Part shown: positions 12,221 to 24,219 of the stretch, piece after piece | How positions within the stretch are numbered: the first letter of the stretch is position 1 | How the letters are laid out: each line of letters begins with the position of its first letter | Assembly (NCBI GenBank): GCA_019614645.1 | Contig: JABWDB010000013.1 | Coordinates: forward strand, 682,001 to 746,000 | DNA from: Stratiolaelaps scimitus | Taxonomy: Eukaryota; Arthropoda; Arachnida; Mesostigmata; Laelapidae | Direction: 5' to 3' | DNA: 64,000 bases | The notes under the pieces: model-generated | Seen by the model: only the letters and a program-made list of their open reading frames with translations | Databases searched by the model: none | What the model was told of the DNA's origin: nothing | Made by a program: the position numbers and the translations under genes

Positions 12221-14752
12221 AAATGGTCGAAATACACAGAGATCAGGAATCCTTGCTCGGGACAGGCTGCAGCTTCTATAAAGAGTCAGTGTTTGTCAGA
12301 AATCGAAAATTTGACCTATTCTCGTTAATTGTTCAAACGTCTAATTTCCTGCTTAGCTAATCTCGGTTGCCGACAGGCCCATGCCATTTTGTTTTTGTTA
12401 TATTAGTCTGCGTATTTTTCAACTTGAATGCTCCGACAGCAACGTCAACTGCGAACTGGTAGAAGACCATTGTCGACAGGTGGTGGTCAATTGAATGGGA
12501 CAGTTTTTGTGAGACCTATTTTCTAGTTCTACGTGACCGGTGTTTAGCCAGCAAATTTTGACGTTGAAGTTTATAGCAATGAAACTTACCTATATTTCAA
12601 TACGAGATCTCGCAATGTTTTTTGGCAAAACTATACGCCTTCGCTTACGGACTTCACATATGTGTGAGTAAAGTAAGCAGGCAGCGCTGATTTCAGGGCT
12701 AGACTACGGCACATTTGAATTGCGGAGAATTTCATCCTACTCTGAGAGCAACTCGTTATTTGTCGTACAATATATATATATATTTTATTATATGGGTGTG
12801 TATTTTTAGAAAGTAATTAACCAACCTAGTACGCAGAGGTGTTATACAACGGAAGAGATGAATTGTTCCAATACTGACCAATTGTTCGTAGACTTGACGA
12901 ACCGAACGCCGCCACAAACAGATGCACGGATCTGTGTTATCCACACTACAAGCAGACGCATTGGTGCCCACTTGAAAATGTTGACAACCACCAAAACGGG
13001 GTTTGCTGATCGTCTGTTAGAGCACGGTTCGTATTTCTTCCTGTTTATGAAAATCGAACTCCGTTTAAGTTAGCATCACGAGCTGTACCTGTGATTGTAC
13101 AAGCGCACTAGCAAAGTATGTGGCACACATTGCCCTCACATTGCCCTCACGATTTTTGTTCTTGCCCTCGCTGCTTTTGGGAACACTTTTTTTGAAGTGT
13201 GCTTTAATCGTTGCACATGTTATATATATATATATATATATATATCTGTTCTAAATGATCTTAGCAATCACTTAATAAATGTCTCAGGTGTACAGATTAA
13301 TAATACAAAACTCACGAACAGGATTGTAAAAAAAATTATGCAATAATGTGGTAATATCGGGGTAAAGAAAGGGCTTGTCATAGGCTTGTTCGTCGTGAGT
13401 TTTTCAGAGCCATGCGATAGCTCGTAATAGATTTACAAAAAAACTCGTTTCAGGACATAATGGATATCTCACGTCCGACAAATGAATAGGATCATATTAC
13501 ATATCTTGCGCCACAATGACGATCATTGCCATCTATGTCCTCTCAGACGAAATGGGTACCAACAAGGTTACGAATAAGAATTTTCCATATTTATATTTCG
13601 GCAAAAATGTTTCAAATTAGTTAAGTCGGACATACGTCTGTAAATCGGATCCACGCACGCAACAGTGGTGCACACGTGTGCAAACTAGTGGATTCATGCA
13701 CTTCGTGGTAGTTTACCATTGTATGGGTTTTTTCGCACAGTATACAATTTTTTTTATTTCAACCACATTTGTTTCGTTATGAATTGCAGTCTGGGTGCAT
13801 TGAATACACAATGCAGTCGTTACGGCCAGCCAGCTATGAAATGCTCAACTGTACAATAATGAACCGCGTCACTTTCTTATTTCTGGACACTTCACTCACT
13901 ATACAACTTCAACCATACAATAATTGTGTATAACTACTTCGACTTAAAGCGTATCACATTATATAAAAAAACGGTAGCTCATACCGAAGCGAAGAGTTTC
14001 ACAGAGACCACTATGAAAAACATGTTAAATATTTCGTGGCAATATTCCTGGCTCAACAAACCCTCGCCATATTAGCGCTCAGGAGGTGCTACAGGGGTGT
14101 GTCTCATCGACAAGACCCCAAAGATCCATCTTGTGATAATTGTTTAACGGAGACATGAAAAACATTTGACGGGCTATGTACTTAGGCCACGCTATCATTT
14201 TCAGAGTATCGCTGTTCACTATGATTGTCAAAAAGGGCAGAATCAACTTTAGTAGACATAACGCAAATCACACATTTTAGTTTCAAATCTGCCAGCGTTG
14301 AAATTTGCGTTGTGCAACGACAGCCTATCCGAAAAACAATAAAACAGCATCACACAGTTTATGTTTTATTTACAATGTAACAACTGGTACACACACTGTA
14401 TAGAATCGATTCGACAGATTCCCGGTATGTTAGATATGATGGCACACATTATAGAAAGTTCCTCGTAATATTTGACCAGCATAAAATATTCATAATTAAT
14501 AGGTTTCCAACTGATTCAATCCGTCCGACTCGTGTCGTCATAAGTGGGATATCCATATTTACGGGTCCACCTTGCACATAAACTGAAATGACATCCCCAA
14601 GAATAACAGATAATCAGATGATGACCAAGAAACTTGTCAAAAGTTGGTTATTGAACCTAACTATGAATATATATCGGTACTAGAAATTGCACACACGAGC
14701 TGCACATACAGCAGTAGCTACAAGCTTACTAATGACAACATTATTATATAAA
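12221..14752. other. Non-coding stretch
   Basis: I see no supported gene. It contains an (AT)n tract near 13,220-13,245 and a short one near 12,770. Short frames here have no motif or splice support. Confidence 0.55.
13220..13245. repeat. (TA)n microsatellite
   Basis: Directly visible uninterrupted TA units. Confidence 0.9.
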
Positions 14753-17700
14753 TCAATATCTTTTCCACAGTAGCATCCTAAAGGTTATCAGTAGCATATC
14801 ATCGTACCTGGCAAGTACTACCGCTACCAGAAACAGAACGGACGTGACAGCAAATGGCAAGCCCGGGAAATATGGTATTGCCCACTTATAAAGCAGCATG
14901 TTGATCCAGTCCGATCCGATAGGAAATAGATGCTCTGATGCTGACAGCACGGCAAACACGACCGGCACCTGCAAATTTAGTTCGGACTAGATGCATCATC
15001 AGAAGCAAAAGACAAGCTAAAGCGACTGGCTCTGCTATCGCTTAATTCAAGGACCTTCGAACGATTGAGCTATGGGTATTGACTGCATCATTCTCGCTCA
15101 AAGTATTTCTTGCTAATTATCTCGCTAGTGCGGTTTTCAGCACAACATCACAAATGGATGTCAGACGTCCCAGACAATCGCAGAGTCCTCGTACCTCTTC
15201 GGTTGCGAGTAAACGCGAAATATGTGAGCGCACTGAAATGTTGAGCACCATAAATGGAAGTCCCGGTATAATTTCTGCAAGGAATCGAAGTACCAGAGGT
15301 ATGACACGAAACGGTTAATTTCTGAAAATATATATATATATATATATATCTATTTTTTTTCAAAATAAAATGTGGGTTTGATTCATATTAAACCCTACAT
15401 GGAACAAAATTTCTCGGACAACACGACGTCAACTGGTGGTATATATTAGAAATGTACCTTACGGAGGATAGTCTTATACGAAGAATTATATTATATGGCA
15501 ATAAACTGTGAATTACCACAGTGAAGAACATCTGAATCGGATTCAGATTTTAGAAAACTTACGTGCGTAGTAGATGTAGACACTCAGCGCTGCCATTGCC
15601 ATTAGTGCGAATTTCATAGCATAACATAGAAAGCATATGGCGGCCATCATAGGATCCGTTAAAGCAAGCCAACGGAAAAGTAGCAAATTTGGAATGGCAA
15701 TTAGAATAGTGAGAGCGTTTGCTACGGCACCCACTAACGTGAAGTCCAACACCTGCCACTCATAGATTAGGTTGACGTAGTAATAATTGAGTTCCGTTGT
15801 ACCTGGAATAAATAAGATTCAATTTCATTCACGCTCAGTCAAAGCTACGTCCACCACAAATGTCCAAACATAAGTGTACACGTGTATGTGTAACGAATTT
15901 CAGTTGTGTAATAACCACAAAAAGTGTCAAAAATTGTACTCTCATACAAGGATAAAATAATACACAACGCTACAACGTGTGCTACGCAAGGGAGAAATTG
16001 GTGGAGCATTATGTGTAGACCAAGAATATGGAGTGTAGAGAAGGCATAAAGTGCTGCAGATAACGTTTCTATAAATCTTGTTGAAATCCATTAGACTTGA
16101 AATATTGCTAATTGTTGATTAACTGTTGATTGTCTTGAAACATTAGAGAGAATTAGAAGAGAGTGACGTATAATCAAATTTCTGCCGGCTCATCTCCCAG
16201 AGGTCACTCATATAGCTTTATTATACGAGGTATGCGTGTATGATATCACCATACCTGAGAATGCAATAATTGCAATGACAAGACAGATGAACATTGCGTA
16301 TAACTGCGCCCTCGCAAAGTCAGGCCGTGGTCGAACGAGATAGCGAAAACTCCGGCGGAGCACTGAGATCCCTGCCGAGTGGTGTATCATTTCGCAGCAC
16401 GAATCGCTCTTTGCCTCAGGACTGAGCACTGCAGGTGACAAAGTCGACAACGAACCAAAAAAAAATTATGACACCGCATACAAATCTCTCCAACATCTCA
16501 TGCAATACCATTTTGCTGAACGCTAAGAAAATCTCTAGCCGACTTGTTTCGTCAATGTGCTGATTTAGCAGTGATTTGCGCTATGAAATTGACAAAGCAA
16601 AAGTGAAGCTGCGTACCCCGTTCGCGATACATGACGACGAGAGCGATCAATGGCAGAATATAGGAAACAGCTGTGCCCAGTTGAAGGTACAACATTGGTA
16701 TATGGTAATGATCGTACAATGCGCCCCCGAAGGACATGGCAATCAACAGTGGTACAAAGGTCGCGAACTGAACCCAGAGAAAGCGCGTCTGACGTCGGGA
16801 CGCCGGACAGGACAATGTGATATAAGAATACACGGCGGTCATTACTACAATCATGTCACCTGCAATAACGACATAAAGATGCATAGCAGTTTGATCATCA
16901 TCATGCTCATTATCATAATGATGAAAAAGATACCCAAAATAAAAGATCATTTGTTATAACAGGTAGTCTTTCTATTTAGTAGAATTACGTTGAATCCAGC
17001 AGCATTGTCATCTGCGATGCTGCACATTAGAAATGCAAGATAATATCGCACTCGTGCAAATATATATTATATATTACAAGACAAAGGGTTTCGCTCTCAC
17101 CGGTAATGGCGGCAGGTATTTCCGCAAGAACGTTGTACTTGAGTGACAACTCCATATCGTAGAAGGTGTAAGTTTGCAGTAGCGTCGAAGTTGCCCTGCC
17201 CATTATTGCCAAAAGTACCGGAGCTCGCATGCCGTAGCGAGACATGTATTGACCCGCCATCAGTGAGATAACGCAACCTTAATATAAATAGTTGTTTTGA
17301 AATAGATTTATTCATTACCGGTATGCTTATGTACCCATAGCTAAAAGTGTCTAACTATTATCCTATTGTAAATGCTTAATACATTGTCCGAAACTTAAAG
17401 CTGAACGTTCAAGCAAAAGAGGTAGTTTAGCCTCCAAACTATGGTTGGCCACATGTTCGCTCACTTCGCGCATATATTCGTATGGGGGCATTGCGTCCAC
17501 ATAGATATAGTGGACGGTCATGTCATGAAACAAGCAACTAGCACTTTGGGATTCACTCAGTTCGAATGCGAGAATGCATTGGCAGATCGTTTTATTGTAT
17601 CTTGATAGTACCAGTGGTAAACGTTAGAATCTGTATCCCAGAATTTCAGGGAAGCTTAATTTTTCATTCATTAATAAACATATAATAAATCCTAAGCGAG

Positions 17701-18561
17701 CACTACCGGGAAGCGTGGCGACAATGTTCTTGAGAGTACTGTAGTAGTTGCTCTCGATTTGAACGAGCTCCTTGAGCGTCTTGTGATCATCCAGATGTGA
17801 ACAAATCGTCTCATTATAGTGCAGATGATAGCGACACGCCTTTTGCATGAACGCGTCACTCATTGGTGTTACAAGTAGGTTATCCGGGAAGACGAACAGC
17901 ACGAGAACTAACTCCAGGGCGTACTTGGCCAGGAACGGCACGTTGTCATAGGCTCTCGAAAAACTGTCATTGTCTCGTGTGCGTGGCTGTGAACTATAAA
18001 TACAATGAGATTATGTTTACTGCTGTTCGAGTTAAATGTACAGCTTTTAAATCGTCTACCGAACATGGGGAAATCTGCGATCGATATGAAGAGGTTCGAT
18101 AGAGCGATGTGAGCAGAACCATTATTTTAATATAATGACCCCCAACGTTATGTAAATCTAATGAGAATCTATGCTTAAAAATGTTATGTGTGATTATTTA
18201 ACGACCGGGTGGCCACATTCCAATCGGCAAACGGTCAACATATATTCACTTCATCTCACTTCTTGAAATAATCTTACCGAAAAGCTGCACCTTATATCTT
18301 GTTATTTTTTTTTTACATTTTACTTTTTTTTTTGGTAAGGGACAATTCATTGTGCGCAGAGGCAGTCGATAAGTGTATGTAATAGATAGGGATACCGATA
18401 CACAGCGTTATGCTAACGTAGAGTGCATTTTCCTGCTTACGAAGTATAATCTTATGAAGAGGTAGAATTAGATCCAGGGAAGATATACATTACCCACTGG
18501 AGGGCAGAAGTGAGTCCTGCTCAGCCACTTCGTTATCCAATGATGCAGGATTGTGCGACAT
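14753..18561 (-). CDS. SLC46-like MFS transporter, tandem copy A (8 exons, about 494 residues)
   Basis: A plasma- or endolysosomal-membrane carrier of the SLC46 (proton-coupled folate transporter/heme carrier) family; substrate unknown. Exons: 18494-18561, 17707-17993, 17101-17277, 16617-16859, 16255-16428, 15563-15802, 15195-15274, 14753-14968. All junctions close in phase with GT-AG introns. The first exon (MSHNPASLDNEVAEQ...) carries an ExxxLL acidic-dileucine motif (EQDSLL). TM1 follows, then a first extracellular loop with two Cys and an NET glycosylation sequon (CRYHLHYNETIC), as in SLC46 proteins. The loop after TM2 reads GQYMSRYGMR (about residues 127-136) where the family has GxxSDRxGRR, so the Asp is absent. 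Exons 4-8 supply further hydrophobic segments, giving the 12 expected for MFS. The gene parallels copy B at 24.2-29.3 kb. The start exon is inferred from phase and motif; the 3' end may differ, because AG|GTA after LAR could be a donor. Confidence 0.85.
15328..15351. repeat. (AT)n microsatellite in a copy A intron
   Basis: Directly visible; it sits just upstream (in transcript sense) of the 80-bp exon 15195-15274. Confidence 0.9.
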
Positions 18562-21500
18562 ATTCTGCGATATTCTGTCCACCGGCTGGGGGAGACCAAA
18601 CAAATCGTCTGATTTCTCGGGTGAATTCACGGGTGTACGGTGCTTTTCATGTGAGCTCTCCATACCGGTTGGGTGTTGTTGATGCCAACGTCAGTATCGC
18701 TGTATTATGTGCGTTGTCTAGCCGCATCGATCACTAAAATTGGATACCTTCATTCTTATATAATATATATATATATAATAGATATGTAATGTTCATTATT
18801 TGCTATAAAATCTGTAGAAATGTACATAAATATTAACAATGTGTAAATGATGTTATGAAATAATGAAACGGTGCTGTCAATGCATTGTAAACGATGACAT
18901 TTATTTTTACTCATTACTTTCTTTCGTGGGCTTAAGCGATGTAAGAGTTGTAGTTCCGTCAATAAATCACACGTTTTATTGTAGTGTGCCTCATTTAATC
19001 CTTAAGACCATTATTGGGATGTCACAAGGACGGAGATTTGCGCTGGGAACACCTTAATTATAGTCCTTAGAGAAAGCACGGACACATCGAATAGTTTGTG
19101 TAGTCGGCGGGTAGTGTAGCGACCCGCAAGAATGATATTGCTATGATATATAAAGTAATCCCATAATATTATATATGGATGCTGGTGCAAACAGGATAAC
19201 TGGGTAACACACTTAAAAATAGTCACCATTCCAATGATCAGAATACAATGACTCTTCCAACTTTCGACAATATCTAATATGTAATTTTGTGTAGAATTGA
19301 TCACACATATGATCAATGGAGAAAGCTGCCGAACTCTGCAAAATGCTCGGGATATATTTATGCATTGATCTAAAATTATTGGGCTTAAACTTTTTGTTCG
19401 AAAATGTGGCACACACAACCAATATCATAGTTATACTAATATGCTTCAAAATTTCTCAACCAGATTAAATGTTGCAGAAACGAACGAAATTATACAAACA
19501 TTAGCGACAATAATTGAGTTCACGATATAAAGGTTAACCAATAGGTAAACTGAAAATCCGTACATAGAGAAGCATGTCAGATAGGTTTTTACTATTGTCA
19601 CTGGTGCACAGCATTACATTAATATGCAGTATGAAGACAGTTACCTCGCAATCAAGTTCAATATTCGCCTTTAATTATACTATATAACGAACCAGCCCAG
19701 AACTGTCACTAAATTCTCGGCATTACTTGATAACACATAAACAATAGGCGCATATGGCCTAGACACCTACAAATTAGTCGTGCGCATGAGTAAACGGTTT
19801 GAAACACCTTTATGCCAATCGGCATCAAATGAAATTCCCAACGTATTTGAGAAACCACTACTGCGTTACATATGATCCGGCCTGAATCCGTTAATCCACG
19901 CACGGGTATCCCATAGATTAAGCATTGCACCAGTAGCGTTCATTTCGAGTTCAAGTAAAAGCAAATAGACATCTAACTATTCTCTACACGTCTCTCTGAT
20001 CGTGACAACACCGCCAATTGAACTATGTGTCGATACAACAGAAATGAATTACACGAAGCTCGAGTGAGTGGTGTAATAACGTGCCTGTGGTCTACCATGT
20101 GCATTAGTTGAATAAATGATGAATTTCGGAATGCACCAACAACGAATCCTGGCTCATGGAGGCTACACAAATGAGTTGCGAGCCAACTGACTCGGCCGTC
20201 TATCGACTTGTCGTTTCGTTCCACGCAACAGTAAAGGTTGACGCTTGTTTGGGCATTGTCCAGGAGGATCACAGAGCACTAGATCTCTTCCTTTACCCAA
20301 TACTCTCACATGAGTCGTCATCGCAGTGGTTCTATAAAACCGAAAGCATTGGCAATCACTAAAAATAGCAGGCGTAATAACAGAAGCTACATTATCCTCG
20401 TTCCATACGAACAGCTGGGATCGCTGGAGTTGATTGTCCGACGTCCCCAAGCAGTATTCCCCGAACGCTGGCCAACCTATGGTAACCAGCCCCTTCAGGG
20501 CCTCGCTATCCTTTCCCTCAGTTGGACAATGGAGAGAACTGACGTAGCAGACATCAACGGAGCTACACAAGCCCGCAATTTTCGCCCAACAGCCGATGTA
20601 CGATTCATTCATAGGAACGATCATTGATTTCTTGCGGAATTTGTACTCTTAGGATGTAACCATGATGTGACTATACTGATCGAAATTGAATTCTATTGTA
20701 GCTTATATGTTTATTTATTGCTTTTATTTGTATTAAGTATTACTACACACTTACATCTTTAACAGGCCCCAATACTAACTCGCACCTGGCGTCCAAGTCT
20801 AACCAGACACACTCAACGAAATACGCAGGAATCACAGCGCTTTTAAACTGTCCTGGTACAGTAATGGCATCCCGTGTAATCACACTAACAGTTATAGACC
20901 ACGCGAGATTTGTACAAGCCACACCCCAATACGAATCTATTATACGTTACTTGGGTGAAGTGCTGTCTCGCATGTTCCTTTATGTTTAGATTAAACTTAC
21001 ACAGGGAAATAACACAAACATTTGCACATATATATATATATATATGTGTGTGAGTACGAGGTAGTTGTTTGAATATTTCTGCTGGATTTTGATACCATTG
21101 TTTAAAACCATTCTAAAACACGAGGCGCAAACCCCTATTCAATCCCGGTAATTGTATAGTGCGGCGGAGAGGGTCTCTCTGAACTTTAAATTTTATTCCA
21201 CAGGCGAAAAGTGGCCAGGTATCTGCTTTGATTAGGGTCATAGAGGAATTCCTGGTGATCGTTTTCCACAGTCACATTCGGCTCTTATTGTCGTGTCCTA
21301 GACGTTTTCATCCGAAATATATACTCTCCAGCTTTAAATGCACACTATTTTCTCCAGAAGCATAAAAAATTTAGAAGGAAACCAAACTACTCGAAATTCA
21401 AGAAGGGATAGCTTTCTCAAGCGTCGTGAGCATACACGCTACGTGTGCAGCGTAGTCCAATTATATTCAAAATAATCAAGTGAACCTCCGAGTGGTCGAC

Positions 21501-22540
21501 AACACTCTTTTTGGTTGTTATCAGATTGGTGGTGAGTCAACATTCACAGCCAGTAACCTGCTAGTGCTAATGAACAAAACGTTTCCGTTGGTGCGATTAA
21601 TTTGAATTGTTTATTAGACATTGCCTACGGGCATTAATTAAAGGTCAATCTGGTCGGGGGCCAAAGTCGACCTATCGACCATCTGAGTTGTGGCTGACGG
21701 ATATAATGAATACGGCGACATTGCGACATTACGTTGTTGATAAAAATGCATTACAATAAAAAAAAATAAATGCATCACAATGCGATTCGATTTTACACAT
21801 CGATTTTACCTAACATATACTTGTATGTGATTAAGGTGTACAATACAGAAGTAGAACATCTTAATGCTTCGCAAAAGACTAAACGAAATAGCCCGTGAAG
21901 AGTAATTTTAGGGCACAACTTAAGCTGGGCAGCAGCGTAGTTCCGAAGATCTCTTGCCCAAAGCTGCCTTATGACAGGCAGTGTTCAAAGTCTTTCAGCG
22001 CATGATTGCTTCTCTCATCGTTAAGCGAATCTTCTTTCTTCGCATGTTCATACACAGGGTAGCCATAAATGTGAACCCACCGCGCGCACAGACTGAAATG
22101 AGAACGAATAATGTAATGACTGATAATAGAAATGGTGGTTATTGTATGTTCGAATAAATATATATGTCACAGTTCAATCACAAATGGTGAACTAAATTGG
22201 AAGACTTGAAGAAAAGATAAAAGACTCTTCTGGAAGATCTAAAGATGTAACAATTTATGCTTAAATTTCGCTCGAAGGTGAGGTACTGTTAGTTGAGACT
22301 ATGCTTACAGTAATAACCAAGAAAGCTCTAAGAGATCGTTATATCAGTTTGTACAATGACCAACCCTTACTTCCACACATACAATATATTGCCTCCGTTT
22401 GAACCTATACATTATCGTATACGTTATTCTCGTATATGTTATTTTATCTCTTTTTTATGATATTATCGTATCCTACGGAAAAAGCCACGACACTGGATCG
22501 TATGCTCACACTGTTTGCGTTCACGTTGTGTCGTATAATA
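18562..22540. other. Intergenic DNA between the SLC46-like copies
   Basis: I see no clear gene. It contains short (AT)n runs near 18,762 and 21,030. Around 20,000-20,627 on the minus strand two overlapping open frames look like one decayed coding region, listed separately. Confidence 0.5.
19973..20624 (-). pseudogene. Possible decayed coding region, unidentified
   Basis: Two minus-strand frames follow one another with a short overlap. The first begins MIVPMNESYIGCWAKIAG and runs 153 codons. A second frame starts near 20,272 with ILLDNAQTSVNLYCCVERND and stays open for about 99 codons. The switch of frame part-way suggests one old coding sequence with a frameshift. The LLDNA stretch is weakly reminiscent of DDE transposases, but I see no full catalytic pattern, so I give no family. 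Confidence 0.25.
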
Positions 22541-22764
22541 CAGTGGTGTGAATAAAGTTAACGCACCCCTATATTTCAACAAATCGTAACAAAGAATACA
22601 CATTTGAGGCATTTATTCTGTGTCAGATTAATGTACATGTCAAATAACATACATACGACAAAGAACAGCGCATATGACATCGCATGCAATCTGCTACAGC
22701 AAAATGTGTCATATTTCCGTGGCGAAAAATGATAACGCACCCTCAGTTATCGAGTGTTTTCGCT
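22541..22764 (+). repeat. Left terminal inverted repeat of the Tc1 element
   Basis: Nearly identical to the reverse complement of 23,890-24,113. The match ends at CGAGTGTTTTCGCT. Confidence 0.92.
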
Positions 22765-22808
22765 AAATTAATCCAGTTTGTGTTGAGCATTCAAGCAGTA
22801 CTGCAGTC

Positions 22809-23862
22809 ATGGGACGCGCTTCGAGCCTTACTGATGCAGAGAAAGCAGTTATTACCGCTTTACACCGTGCAGGAAAGACCCAGACTGCAATTGCCAGAGA
22901 AATTGGCAAAAATCGTCACGTAGTGCAAAATTATTGACGCAGTCCATCGAAATATGGTACTAATAAGTCTAAAGGACGTCCACGAAAGAACAGGCAGCGA
23001 ACTGTCATGCATATCTGTAGATTGGCCTCGAATTCGACCATAAGTTGTGAAGCAATCAGGCAAGGGTTAACCCTTCAGGTTCATAGATCAACAGTTTTAA
23101 ATACAATTAAGCGTTATCCGCATATCATACGGGCGCAAATGAGAACAACACCTCGTCTTCAACAACGCCATATGATTGCCCAACTAAACTTCGCCCGCAA
23201 CAAAATGGACGGAGACTGGACATTGATGAATATTGGGGCAACGTTTTTTAAATAGTGTCCTGAGGGTGCACATCTATCTAAAAGGTACTATGTTGTTTCA
23301 AATCGTCTCCAGTGACGAGAAGAAGTTAAATTTGGATGGGCTAGATGGATTTAACGGTTACTGGCATGATGTACGTAGAGAGTCGCGGTACTCTCGAAGC
23401 ACATGTTCGGCGGAGAGTGCTTTATGGGTTGGGAAGCTTTGCAAACTTGGATTCACTTTCATCTCATCTCAAATGAATAGCGAGGACTATCAGCAGATGT
23501 TGACCAACAACCTACTACCATTTAGTAGCAGATTTCACCTACTTCCAATTGTTTTCTAACAAGATAACGCTTCAATTCACGTCAGCGCTAGTACACATGC
23601 GCGGTTAAGACGGCATGACATTTGTACCCTAGAGTGGCTAGCATGTTCTTCTTAACTCAACCCGATGGAGAACCTCTAGGGCATTCTTATCCGAAGAGTA
23701 TACGCGTCGAATCGACAGTATACATCCGTGGAAGCACTAAAAAAGGCGTTGTTGGAGGCCTGGGGAGATGTCAGCAACCGGATCCTGCTAAATTTCGTTG
23801 ATAGTATGCCAAACCGAGTCTTTGACGTTATAATTAGCAAGGGTGAGTCCACACGGTACTGA
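22809..23862 (+). pseudogene. Tc1-like transposase, inactivated
   Basis: It starts ATG at 22,809 (MGRASSLTDAEKAVITAL), a paired helix-turn-helix DNA-binding region typical of Tc1 transposases, including TQTAIAREIGKNR and the GRPRK AT-hook-like motif. An in-frame TGA at 22,935-22,937 interrupts it; the copy at 40 kb has a Leu codon there. More stops and frame changes follow before and within the DDE domain. Recognisable catalytic-domain pieces are SSDEKKLN, the QDNASIH equivalent near 23,560 and LNPMENL near 23,670. The reading ends at TGA 23,860-23,862. Confidence 0.88.
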
Positions 23863-23889
23863 TTAGCACAAGAAAACAAGAACTAATTC

Positions 23890-24113
23890 AGCGAAAACAC
23901 TCGATAACTGAGGGTGCGTTATCATTTTTCGCCACGGAAATATGACACATTTTGCTGTAGCAGATTGCATGCGATGTCATATGCGCTGTTCTTTGTCGTA
24001 TGTATGTTATTTGACATGTACATTAATCTGACACAGAATAAATGCCTCAAATGTGTATTCTTTGTTACGATTTGTTGAAATATAGGGGTGCGTTAACTTT
24101 ATTCACACCACTG
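23890..24113 (-). repeat. Right terminal inverted repeat of the Tc1 element
   Basis: Mirror of 22,541-22,764. On the minus strand it contains AATAAA (24,103 down to 24,098), about 117 bp past the stop of the upstream transporter gene. Confidence 0.92.
24098..24103 (-). promoter_or_regulatory. AATAAA that could serve copy B, inside a transposon inverted repeat
   Basis: AATAAA on the minus strand lies about 117 bp downstream of the copy B stop codon and belongs to the Tc1 inverted repeat (GTGAATAAAGTTAAC). Its use as the real polyadenylation signal is inference. Confidence 0.35.
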
Positions 24114-24219
24114 TATATGGGTAATATTCGGGTGAAAGGTCGCTTAATTATCGCATTGGTAATTAGCGAGAGTCAATTTGCTGACGAGTCCAATCATTTC
24201 GAATGCTAGTGAAGTTAGA

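Larger units (their letters stand above)
22541..24113 (+). mobile_element. Tc1/mariner-family transposon, near full length, inactive
   Basis: A 1573-bp element is flanked by TA dinucleotides (22,539-22,540 and 24,114-24,115), the signature target duplication of the superfamily. The ends are 224-bp, almost perfect terminal inverted repeats beginning CAGTGGTGTGAATAAAG. Between them lies a transposase gene with stops and frameshifts. It inserted about 100 bp downstream of the stop codon of SLC46-like copy B. A second, older and broken relative is at 39.5-40.8 kb. Confidence 0.92.
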
